Origin: a virus
Direction: 5' to 3' (one strand)
DNA: 39,421 bases
IMG/VR virus record: IMGVR_UViG_3300043398_000186
Location: 1-39,421 of that record
The position numbers were made by a program, and so were the translations under genes. The notes beneath the pieces were generated by a model. It saw only the letters and a program-made list of their open reading frames with translations. It was not told the origin of the DNA and did no database searches. Positions 32,791-39,421 of the stretch are shown here, piece by piece; within the stretch, counting starts at the first letter, position 1; every line of letters starts with the position of its first letter.

Positions 32791-34988
32791 GTTTTTTAAA
32801 TAAAGCTTTAGAGTTAGCGACAAAAGGTTTTTATGTGTTTCCAGTACAGCCGGGGGGTAAACTTCCGGCCATAGATGATTTCCCGAACCGCGCAACCCGC
32901 GACCCCGATCAAATAAAAAAGTTTTGGATAGATCCGGTTATGGGGTTCGAACAACCCTACAACATTGGTATATCTACAACTAAATTTAACGGAAGCCAGG
33001 CCCTCGTGGTAGTGGACGTTGATAACAAAGGAAAGAAAAAAGGCAGCGCGGAGTTAGAGAAATTAATCGCGAAGGGATATATTTTAAAATCTACGCGTAC
33101 ACAAAAGACTCCGAGCGGAGGGCGGCATTTAATTTATAGAAGTAAAGCCCCGGTAAAACAAGGCGCCGACGTTCTTGGCGTAGGGTTAGATATCAGAAGT
33201 AAAGGGGGCTACATACTAGCGGAAGGAAGTGTCATAGACGGAAAATACTATGAAACTGAAGCCGATAGCCCAACGGAAGAGTGCCCGGAGTGGGTATTGG
33301 CTGAGTGCGGGAAAGCTTTTACAAAAGAGCTAGCTACCGAATACAAAATAGCTAGAGAAATTAATGGGGACTTAGCTAAAAAACGAGCGGAATATTATCT
33401 AAGAACGGAAGCTCCGCTATCCATAGAAGGCGAGTCCGGGGACCAAACGGCGTACAAAGTGGCGGCTACGATAAAAGATTATGGAGTGACTGCGACGCAA
33501 GCGGTAGAGCTTATGCTTGATTTGTGGAATGACAGGTGTGAACCGCCTTGGCCTGCGGATGAAATAGAGAAGAAAGTAAGAAATGCTTTTTCCTACGGAG
33601 TGAATCAAAAAGGAAGTGCGTCCCCTGAAAAATCTTTTTCTCCGGTAGAAAATAAAATAGAGGGCGGGGAAGAGAAATCTTTTCTAGAAAAAATGAATGA
33701 CAAATATGCTCTTGTTTTTAGCGAGGGAGGCTACTCTGTTTTGTTCGAGACAATAGACGAGAAGGGATGCGCGAAAAGAGATTTTTTGCAAGAGTCCACT
33801 TTTAAAAGAAAATTTTCTCCCTATCTGGTGCAGCAAGGAAAAGGTCAAGCGAAGTCGCAAGCGGAATTGTGGCTCGATTGGTCCGGGCGTAGAGAGTACA
33901 ACGGACTGTGTTTTAGACCCGAACAAAAAGCGAAAAATGGATATTATAATTTATGGCGAGGGTTTAATTTCAAATCGAAGGCGTACGCGGAAGCAAGTGC
34001 GGAGGCAAAACGCGGGTTCGACATGTATGTTTCGCACATAAAAGAAAATGTGTGCGGGAGTAATGATTCTTTGTACACGTGGCTTATGGGATATTTCGCG
34101 CATATGATTCAAAAGCCCTATGAAAGGCCGCTTACTACTTTAGTTTTCCGAGGCCGAAAGGGAGTAGGAAAAAACGTAGTAATGGATCGACTGGGAAAAC
34201 TTTTAGGGTCAGGCCACTATTTAGTGGCTCATGACGGTAGATACTTAACTTCTAATTTCAACGGGCATCTTGACTCGTGCCTGTGCTTAGTTTTAGACGA
34301 AGCTTTTTGGTCAGGTGATAAACATGCGGAAGGGAAATTAAAGGGGATAACAACTTCCGAAACAATAATGATAGAAAGAAAAGGGCGCGAGCCGTACGTC
34401 GTAGACAATTTAGTTAGATTAGTCGTTATAGGGAACGAAGACTGGCTTGTACCTGCAAGTTCGGATGAAAGAAGATACTCAGTGTTTGACGTAGGCTCCG
34501 GGAAAAAACAGGACCGCGTGTTTTTTAATACGATGAAAACTTTAATGGATCAAAAAGGTGGAGCCGAAGTTTTGATGCATTACTTAAAGAATTTTGATTT
34601 AGAAAAAGTAGACGTAAACGACGCGCCAAACACGATAGGTTTAATAGAACAAAAACTAGAATCAATGGGATTGATAGAACAATTTTGGCTTCAATGCTTG
34701 CAAGAAGGGCGCATTGTTAACACAGCACTTCCTACGTGGCCTGATAAGCTTGGAAAAAGCGAACTTCGCGATGCATTCTCATTGTATTGCAGACAAAGAA
34801 ATATTAAATCGTGGGTGCCTTCCGATAGAGTTTTTGGCCGAGAAATAAAAAAGATGAATCCGTCTATAGTTAGTAATAAGAAAGTAAAAATGGACGACGC
34901 GTGGCACTGGGCTTACGAGTTTAAGAGTTTAGAGTTTATGCGAGATGAGTGGTGTAAAAGTTTTGGTATAGACTATGACTGGGGTTAA
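32787..34988 (+). CDS. Primase-polymerase fused to a superfamily 3-like helicase
   Basis: This is a 733-residue fusion. The N-terminal prim-pol domain has LVVVDVDN (~73-80, Asp77 and Asp79) and SGGRHLIYRS (~110-119) as catalytic motifs. A PriCT-like helical linker spans ~195-275. The C-terminal ATPase has RGRKGVGKN as Walker A (~455-463), CLVLDEAFW as Walker B (~500-508) and a distal SSDERRYSVF with likely arginine finger. It resembles the DUF5906/virulence-E type helicases of phage replication modules. It should make primers and unwind DNA for the polymerase encoded immediately upstream. Its stop abuts the convergent gene. Confidence 0.88.
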   Translation: MSFLNKALELATKGFYVFPVQPGGKLPAIDDFPNRATRDPDQIKKFWIDPVMGFEQPYNIGISTTKFNGSQALVVVDVDNKGKKKGSAELEKLIAKGYILKSTRTQKTPSGGRHLIYRSKAPVKQGADVLGVGLDIRSKGGYILAEGSVIDGKYYETEADSPTEECPEWVLAECGKAFTKELATEYKIAREINGDLAKKRAEYYLRTEAPLSIEGESGDQTAYKVAATIKDYGVTATQAVELMLDLWNDRCEPPWPADEIEKKVRNAFSYGVNQKGSASPEKSFSPVENKIEGGEEKSFLEKMNDKYALVFSEGGYSVLFETIDEKGCAKRDFLQESTFKRKFSPYLVQQGKGQAKSQAELWLDWSGRREYNGLCFRPEQKAKNGYYNLWRGFNFKSKAYAEASAEAKRGFDMYVSHIKENVCGSNDSLYTWLMGYFAHMIQKPYERPLTTLVFRGRKGVGKNVVMDRLGKLLGSGHYLVAHDGRYLTSNFNGHLDSCLCLVLDEAFWSGDKHAEGKLKGITTSETIMIERKGREPYVVDNLVRLVVIGNEDWLVPASSDERRYSVFDVGSGKKQDRVFFNTMKTLMDQKGGAEVLMHYLKNFDLEKVDVNDAPNTIGLIEQKLESMGLIEQFWLQCLQEGRIVNTALPTWPDKLGKSELRDAFSLYCRQRNIKSWVPSDRVFGREIKKMNPSIVSNKKVKMDDAWHWAYEFKSLEFMRDEWCKSFGIDYDWG

Positions 34989-35204
34989 TCAATCCTCTCT
35001 TATCGTCTGCTCAACGTCACTGATAATTTTAGTAATTTCTTTTTTAATAGGTGAGCTTCCTAGACGGATGTAGCATTTTCCTAGCGCATCGCACATAGGA
35101 GATATTAACTTAACAAGTGCTGTGATTTTATCAGTCTTGCCGTCTTTGATTAGCTGCTCTATCTCTGTTTCGAGATAGCTTTTCGCGCCGCTTCTGTAGC
35201 TCAT
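34989..35204 (-). CDS. Small hypothetical protein (71 residues)
   Basis: It starts at an ATG overlapping the upstream stop (ATGA at 35201-35204). It is helical and charged, with two cysteines in CDALGKCYIRLG and no membrane segment. It is the last gene of the late arm, with its stop touching the primase-helicase stop. Coupled translation supports it as a gene. Function unknown. Confidence 0.6.
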   Translation of the reverse strand: MSYRSGAKSYLETEIEQLIKDGKTDKITALVKLISPMCDALGKCYIRLGSSPIKKEITKIISDVEQTIRED

Positions 35205-35752
35205 ATGTCTCCGTGTTCCGATTTGATTTTGGCGAGCTCATCTAAAACATACCCGCGCCAGACAAAACCTTTCGCATCTAATTCAAGAGCATAATCCAAA
35301 GCCTCAACCGCCTCTTTCAACGACTCGCGGAGGGAGGTGATTTCCTTCGCTAATTTATCTCTTTCATTACCATAAAGTTCTACTGTTTTGGCCATGTCCA
35401 CAATTCCACAACTATGTTCTCCGATGTGCCATTTCAACTCGTACGTAGCAGCGTAAGTAGCAGCGCGAGTAGCAGCGTCAACACTAAGTTTCCCAGGATT
35501 TGATCTTAACCACCAAATAGCCGATGCAAACCCAGCGGCGAAACGCATAATAAAAGGTGAGGACACAAATACAATTCTTTCATCAGGCGGAGGAATGAGA
35601 TTTGCGGATTCATAGAGGCCCCTGATGGCCCTTCTCATCACCGCTCGGTCATTGTCGTCCATAGCTTTCGTGCCCATGCCGTTAGCAATCCACTTATCAG
35701 CCCATGACTTAAGCTGCGCCCTGTGTTCTTCTGTTAGTTTATATTTTTTCAT
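35201..35752 (-). CDS. Conserved protein of unknown function with AAT repeats (183 residues)
   Basis: The start at 35752 (KKYKLTEEHRAQLKSWADK) is chosen because it forms ATGA with the small membrane ORF upstream; the frame is open for 22 more codons. ANGMGTKAMDDNDRAVMR, then GLYESANLIPPPDERIVFV, recall an uncharacterised family shared by phages and actinobacteria whose longer members carry a C-terminal repeat region. Three 12-base DNA repeats (35445-35480) encode DAAT-RAAT-YAAT. The C-terminal half is a charged helix. Placement after the endolysin gives no clear role. Confidence 0.65.
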   Translation of the reverse strand: MKKYKLTEEHRAQLKSWADKWIANGMGTKAMDDNDRAVMRRAIRGLYESANLIPPPDERIVFVSSPFIMRFAAGFASAIWWLRSNPGKLSVDAATRAATYAATYELKWHIGEHSCGIVDMAKTVELYGNERDKLAKEITSLRESLKEAVEALDYALELDAKGFVWRGYVLDELAKIKSEHGDI

Positions 35753-35868
35753 AATATCCCAATCAACCCGAATAAAAATATCCATACCCATACGCAGAAA
35801 GCCATAGTCACGAGCCATACAATAACAATCATAACACGATCTAAAATGGGTTCTTTTGCAATACGCAT
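35749..35868 (-). CDS. Single-helix membrane peptide (39 residues)
   Basis: It runs from an ATG at 35868 to a TGA that overlaps the next start (ATGA). A 12-residue polar N-terminus (MRIAKEPILDRV) precedes a long, tryptophan- and phenylalanine-rich hydrophobic segment of about 27 residues, ending without a polar tail. No ribosome site is clear; TATAAT lies about 45 bases upstream. It follows the lysis genes and could be a small holin or antiholin, or a membrane anchor. The start-stop overlap is the best evidence that it is translated. Confidence 0.5.
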   Translation of the reverse strand: MRIAKEPILDRVMIVIVWLVTMAFCVWVWIFLFGLIGIL

Positions 35869-35934
35869 AGACAAATAGATACTACAAAGGGCTGGCGAAT
35901 AAAACAAAATATTATATACGCCTAATGCACGTAA

Positions 35935-36381
35935 TTACATCGGCCACAAGTATGCGATTAGTTTAGATTTAGGAAACTTTGTAATAGTTATAGCGTTGGA
36001 TTGATTTCCGCCTATCACCGTAATTATTTTATCATCTTCAGCTAAAGCTACTGCAACGTGGCCAGAAATACTGTTAGGGTCCCCACGTTCAAACACGCAG
36101 ATAGCTCCCAACTTAAATTCTTTTAACCGCAGGCCAAAGCCAAGCCAGCTTCTAGCGGCGGCGCTCTTGGGGCTCCCAATTCCTAACTCTTCAAAGCAGC
36201 AACACATAGCCGCGCTACACCACGGAATTTCATCTGCGGTAACTTTTAGTTTAGTGTAGCTATGATAGTGTAAGATACGGTCATTGTGCCCGGTGCCTGG
36301 AATTTCTTTTACATTTTTTGAATATTCAACTATCCACCACGCAAGCCAAGGGGGGAAATTCAGCATAAAATCTTTTATCAT
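35935..36381 (-). CDS. Endolysin, TIGR02594/NlpC-P60-like peptidoglycan hydrolase
   Basis: This 148-residue protein starts at an ATG overlapping the spanin-like gene stop (ATGA). It contains KEIPGTGHNDRILHYH (~25-40), IPWCSAAMCCCFEELG (~52-67) with catalytic Cys55, AAARSWLGFG (~74-83), and SGHVAVALAED (~106-116) with His108. VIGGNQSNAI (~122-131) follows. This is the TIGR02594 family, a papain-like cysteine hydrolase used as lysis enzyme by Gram-negative phages. There is no signal peptide, so it depends on the holin. All expected residues are present. Confidence 0.85.
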   Translation of the reverse strand: MIKDFMLNFPPWLAWWIVEYSKNVKEIPGTGHNDRILHYHSYTKLKVTADEIPWCSAAMCCCFEELGIGSPKSAAARSWLGFGLRLKEFKLGAICVFERGDPNSISGHVAVALAEDDKIITVIGGNQSNAITITKFPKSKLIAYLWPM

Positions 36382-36587
36382 TTATACCCTCCACAACTAT
36401 TTAAAATAAGTTTTAGCCTCGCAACATCGTCTTGCTTAAGGCAGGCCCATGGCTCTTCTAACGGGGAGGCCTCATAAAAAAACCAGTCCCCGTCAAAGCT
36501 CGTCGTCGGAGTTGACGAACACGCGTTTAAGTTTATCAGCGTCCCTATTACGAAAAGCTTCTTTAACTTTTTTAGTGTCGTCCGCAT
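36378..36587 (-). CDS. Outer-membrane spanin-like lipoprotein (Rz1-like)
   Basis: This is 69 residues, with a basic N-terminus and hydrophobic segment (KKLFVIGTLINLNACSS) that fits a lipoprotein signal with Cys23 as the lipidation site; the -2 residue is Asn, slightly unusual. The mature part is short and contains a tryptophan and two more cysteines, not proline-rich like lambda Rz1. It overlaps the inner-membrane gene by 95 bases in another frame, the classic Rz/Rz1 arrangement, and overlaps the endolysin start. Confidence 0.65.
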   Translation of the reverse strand: MRTTLKKLKKLFVIGTLINLNACSSTPTTSFDGDWFFYEASPLEEPWACLKQDDVARLKLILNSCGGYK

Positions 36588-36699
36588 TTTTCTCCTTAAG
36601 CTCTTTGTCGTCTTTATATTTTCGCGCGTCGTTTACTAGCCGGATTAAATCTGGCAAAACTAAAATAACCGCGTAGATAAATTTAAAGACTGTAATCAT
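36493..36699 (-). CDS. Inner-membrane spanin-like protein (Rz-like)
   Basis: This is 68 residues: an N-terminal membrane helix (FKFIYAVILVLPDLIRLV, ~5-22) followed by a highly charged K/D/E-rich helix (~24-68) suited to a periplasmic coiled coil. It is shorter than typical i-spanins (about 100 residues or more). It overlaps the holin-like gene by four bases and the lipoprotein gene by 95. The pair should fuse inner and outer membranes at the end of lysis. The assignment rests on topology and overlap. Confidence 0.6.
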   Translation of the reverse strand: MITVFKFIYAVILVLPDLIRLVNDARKYKDDKELKEKNADDTKKVKEAFRNRDADKLKRVFVNSDDEL

Positions 36700-36938
36700 T
36701 TTTTAGCTGGCAGCTTAATGCTTGATAAGTAATCTATCCCCCAAGAGAGACGCTTATAAAAATTACTCGACATAAATTTGTTAAGTTTCTGGTCGTCTTC
36801 TTGTGACGGCGTAGCTTTTACATAAGCTTCCGCTAGTGAAAAGATAGGTTTAAAAACTGCGCGAAGTATACCTACCACTAGAAATATGCTCGCCGTGACC
36901 GGGTACTTGCTTACAAGTTCTATTATAATTTGTTCCAT
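36696..36938 (-). CDS. Holin-like membrane protein (80 residues)
   Basis: It starts at an ATG with GGGAGAAATAAAA upstream (AAAGGGAG). A hydrophobic segment at ~14-35 (VTASIFLVVGILRAVFKPIF) is followed by a polar region with TPSQEDDQK and a C-terminal amphipathic stretch (YLSSIKLP). Proteins of this pattern sit next to lysis genes in several phage groups. It is followed by the spanin-like pair. Either it or the 70-residue neighbour could be the holin. Confidence 0.6.
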   Translation of the reverse strand: MEQIIIELVSKYPVTASIFLVVGILRAVFKPIFSLAEAYVKATPSQEDDQKLNKFMSSNFYKRLSWGIDYLSSIKLPAKK

Positions 36939-36952
36939 TTTTATTTCTCCCT

Positions 36953-37165
36953 TTAAAGTGTTTTTTGTTCTAAATCTCTTATCTTTTGAAACGCAGAGTT
37001 AATGTCTTTTGTGTGCTCTTTCTCTACTGACCCTAGCCTTGAATCTAGTTTACTTAGCCACCAGACAAGCTTTCCAATTCCGTAAAATACAGAAACCACA
37101 GTCCCAAGGTTAGCCAGGATTAAGGTTCCTATTATTACGTAAACGCTTGAAGGTATCTGCTCCAT
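36953..37165 (-). CDS. Holin-like or holin-accessory membrane protein (70 residues)
   Basis: It starts directly after the secreted protein's stop. It has one hydrophobic segment (YVIIGTLILANLGTVVSVFY, ~9-28), a GKLVWWLSKLDSRLG linker and a charged helix that could be a coiled coil (~45-68). This layout (one membrane helix, then coiled coil) resembles XhlA-type or pinholin-partner proteins. It and the next gene both begin MEQI, possibly by chance. Confidence 0.6.
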   Translation of the reverse strand: MEQIPSSVYVIIGTLILANLGTVVSVFYGIGKLVWWLSKLDSRLGSVEKEHTKDINSAFQKIRDLEQKTL

Positions 37166-39019
37166 TTATTTAGGCCCTATGCATATTAAAGAAAAACTTT
37201 CGTCGGACGCGGCCCCCGCATCAGTAGACATTTGAATTCTAACTGTGGTCGAAGACGTTGCCGTTGTAGCATCTATCTCGCAATTTCTTGAATTTCCATT
37301 CTCAGCCGTACATATACAATTAGGTGTGCTCGAAAAAGTTCCGGTAGCGAAAGTTAGCGTCGTATCCCCAGTGCCGTTATCTACTAAAGAAGCTAAACAG
37401 TTCCCGTCTGATCTTGTTATAGTCGTAGATCCTCCGCCGGTTATAAATCCTGAGCAAATTCTAGTTACACCTTCTCTTGGAGATACAACGCTATTAACTA
37501 ATAAAGGTGCGGGGATTGAATTATCAATTGAGAAAATAGACCACTCTATAGATGAGTTCGACGCTGTCGCGCTTATTGTCGCGGACCCGGATGATGATTT
37601 TGTTTGTACAGATAGAGTCACCGCCGACACAGAGCTTGCAGAATATATTCCGCAAAGAGGACCCTGCGTGCGAATTGTATTGGTAGAGCCGCCCTGTTCA
37701 GCTTCCGAAATTACAGTTGTCCCGTCCCATAATCGCATTGCCGGGAACACGCCATTTGTCCCCGCAGTTAGCTGGGCGTTAGCGCAAACATAATACCTTT
37801 GCTTCTTCGACGGCGTGAATGTAATGGCCGGTAGCACTGAGCCGCTTGTCGACACCGTACCAAAATTGGCGTTTGTTCTTTCCACTAACGCACACGAAGC
37901 GTCCGCAGTAGGGTCCCCGTATGCGGTGTTTGTTCTAGCCCAAGAACAGGTTGAATCGTGATAACCGCTCCAAGAGTTTGCCATTTTGTCGGGAGTATAG
38001 GCTGTTTCAGACGCTAACGGATATCGCACAAGGGTGAATTTAACATTTCCGGCTGGCGACGTTACGTCGTTTGACACGTTAATTGTGCTTGATGCGCTAG
38101 CGGCATATAATTCAAAAGCCCGATTTCCGGCATTAGTATATGTGAAAGAACACGTAACTGTCAAAGCTGATACGGAGGTGTCGGACGTTCCCCTGACGCC
38201 GGCACACGTCGTGCTTCCGTCATAAATAGCAAAAACTGAGTTAGATGTCGCCGTTGAATAATTTGGAAGTTGAAATGTAGCGATATATACACCTGGAGGC
38301 AAATTTGTAATCGTCTGTCTCGGCAAATCTGAGTCAGTGGTTGCCCACGAGCCGAGTTGAGATGTTACAATTGTTGGCCCTGGGCAATCTGCATCTGTGC
38401 CAAGGGCGCCAATTGTTGCAGAGGCTCTTGTCCAGCCGGTGCAGCTGGCTGTTCCAGCAAAATAAGATTCTCCAGCCAAAGCCGCCTGGCTTATTCCTCC
38501 GAGATTAATTCCTTCCGCTGGCCCTACAAAACAACTGTCTATCGCGACACTTGGCTCATCTGCATTTGCATAAATTCTTAATTGAATATTTCCGCTAGAT
38601 GGGAAAATAAAATTAGCACTCGCTCTTGTGGGCGTCGTGCTAGACACAATACTTACTTCCGATAAAACATTAGACCCATCGTAAGCTTGAATTTCGTGTG
38701 TCGCGGTACCACTCGCCGTTGTAAATAAGCAAGTTACAGCGCCGTTTCGTCCATACATCCCGGCAGGGATTGCAACCGCCGTTGTCGTTAATGTATTTCC
38801 CGAAGCCGCTGCATCCCACGTTGAATGATATAATCCTTCCATTGGGCTTGAACTAGTAACTGCAAAGGTTCCGGCTGAGGCCGTCCACTTGGCTTTACCG
38901 TTTTCAAAACCGCCATTAACTAAAAGATTCTTGTTAAAGAGTTGAGCCTTATCTACTTCGTTAAGTGCTAAAGCCTGTAAAGACAAAAACGTGTACAGAA
39001 AAAATATTAAATATCTCAT
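37166..39019 (-). CDS. Sec-exported, cysteine-rich repeat protein coupled to the tail fibre
   Basis: This is 617 residues. It starts at an ATG overlapping the fibre stop (ATGA at 39016-39019). Residues 1-18 are a clear Sec signal (MRYLIFFLYTFLSLQALA) with likely cleavage before Leu19 and no lipobox. The mature part has jelly-roll-like domains, beginning NLLVNGGFENGKAKWTASAG as in carbohydrate-binding modules of the CBM4/9 type. Two similar domains follow, then a C-terminal domain with RICSGFITGGGS. Sixteen cysteines suggest disulfides formed outside the cytoplasm. Export of a large protein from the virion operon is unusual; it may be a surface-acting adhesin or released decoy, or be acquired by virions in the periplasm at lysis. 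Confidence 0.8.
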   Translation of the reverse strand: MRYLIFFLYTFLSLQALALNEVDKAQLFNKNLLVNGGFENGKAKWTASAGTFAVTSSSPMEGLYHSTWDAAASGNTLTTTAVAIPAGMYGRNGAVTCLFTTASGTATHEIQAYDGSNVLSEVSIVSSTTPTRASANFIFPSSGNIQLRIYANADEPSVAIDSCFVGPAEGINLGGISQAALAGESYFAGTASCTGWTRASATIGALGTDADCPGPTIVTSQLGSWATTDSDLPRQTITNLPPGVYIATFQLPNYSTATSNSVFAIYDGSTTCAGVRGTSDTSVSALTVTCSFTYTNAGNRAFELYAASASSTINVSNDVTSPAGNVKFTLVRYPLASETAYTPDKMANSWSGYHDSTCSWARTNTAYGDPTADASCALVERTNANFGTVSTSGSVLPAITFTPSKKQRYYVCANAQLTAGTNGVFPAMRLWDGTTVISEAEQGGSTNTIRTQGPLCGIYSASSVSAVTLSVQTKSSSGSATISATASNSSIEWSIFSIDNSIPAPLLVNSVVSPREGVTRICSGFITGGGSTTITRSDGNCLASLVDNGTGDTTLTFATGTFSSTPNCICTAENGNSRNCEIDATTATSSTTVRIQMSTDAGAASDESFSLICIGPK

Positions 39020-39421
39020 GAGAAAGTTACCTCGCTTGCGTCTGCTATTAATTTAATTACTGACCCTACCGTAGAACTAGATTCTTGAACTTTCACTTTT
39101 ATTAAATCGCCTGCGCTAATAGACACCCCATTAATTTGACCCGTGCTACTTGAAATATCTAGAACTGCTTTTTGTGGCTCTAGATCATTGGCCGCAGATA
39201 AAGTTACCGCTGCGTTCGTAGTCGTTCTTTGATTCGTAGTTGAAGTTATTTCGTCAACTTCTGACCTAATCAAAGTGGCTACGGCGTTTATTAATGCGTC
39301 CCCGCTAGTAGCCGCGCACGTCCATAAAATACGAAGATTAACAGGTGAGCCCGTGACGTAACTTTGCGGTACTCTCACCGACACGTATAGTGCCTGACTG
39401 AGCGCCGGTTCGTACTCGTAT
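39016..39421 (-). CDS. Tail fibre protein, C-terminal part (continues from the left edge)
   Basis: This is the 3' end of the 480-residue fibre gene whose start is at 1164. Bases 39295-39421 duplicate 1-127. The C-terminal ~150 residues (VSVRVPQSYVTGSPVNLRI onward) look like a beta-sandwich tip, ending in SEVTFS. The TGA at 39016-39018 overlaps the start of the exported protein gene, so the two are translationally coupled. Confidence 0.85.
   Translation of the reverse strand, partial: YEYEPALSQALYVSVRVPQSYVTGSPVNLRILWTCAATSGDALINAVATLIRSEVDEITSTTNQRTTTNAAVTLSAANDLEPQKAVLDISSSTGQINGVSISAGDLIKVKVQESSSTVGSVIKLIADASEVTFS
39295..39421. repeat. Terminal direct repeat, right copy (circular overlap)
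   Basis: This is identical to positions 1-127. Removing one copy gives a 39,294-bp circle in which the fibre gene is intact. Confidence 0.95.

Noticed and set aside
35752-35818. 22-codon upstream extension of the 183-residue conserved gene
   Set aside because: No ribosome site at 35818, and the same bases encode the membrane peptide that ends in ATGA at the chosen start.

Overview
The window reads as a complete tailed-phage genome rather than a piece of chromosome. The first 127 bases recur exactly as the last 127, and one minus-strand gene (the tail fibre) runs off the left edge and continues in frame from the right edge. The molecule is therefore circular or circularly permuted as assembled, with a unit length of 39,294 bp. 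Lipoprotein signals (a lipobox in an early gene and in a spanin-like gene), a TIGR02594-type lysis enzyme and a heptosyltransferase-like enzyme point to a Gram-negative host. The host genus cannot be read from the sequence. No integrase, tRNA, CRISPR array or IS element was seen. No T7-type RNA polymerase is present, so transcription presumably relies on host polymerase.

Layout. A divergent control region at about 20.04-20.29 kb separates two arms. The left arm is late, on the minus strand, running from 20.0 kb down to 1 and then around the circle from 39.4 to 35.0 kb. It carries TerS, a zinc-ribbon protein, a GT9 glycosyltransferase, a methyltransferase, TerL, portal, a Bbp19-like protein, scaffold, major capsid protein and small virion proteins. 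These are followed by T7-like tail tubular proteins A and B, three internal-virion-type proteins and the fibre. After the fibre come a Sec-exported cysteine-rich protein, holin-like proteins, an overlapping spanin-like pair, the endolysin and three small genes. The virion module resembles a short-tailed phage of the BPP-1/T7-like architectural type.

The right arm is early, on the plus strand from 20.3 to 35.0 kb. It opens with small membrane and surface genes, including an exported lipoprotein. A non-coding, repeat-rich segment with a (TA)18 tract follows and is a candidate origin. Next come a probable DNA-binding protein and a RuvC-like resolvase. The replication and recombination block holds an SNF2 helicase, a DUF2800 Cas4-like nuclease, DUF2815 ssDNA-binding protein, family-A DNA polymerase and a primase-polymerase/helicase fusion. 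A two-gene virion-type island (beta-helix protein plus partner) sits inside the early arm on the late strand. The arms converge at 34,988/34,989 with no spacer.

Points of special interest are: a multi-hairpin leader directly before the capsid gene; a two-helix membrane ORF overlapping the resolvase gene out of frame; twin ATACA-N5-TGTAT palindromes at two intergenic sites; an iteron-like repeat cluster around the (TA)18 tract; the secreted cysteine-rich protein coupled to the fibre; and a GT9 enzyme with a four-cysteine finger like that of autotransporter heptosyltransferases.
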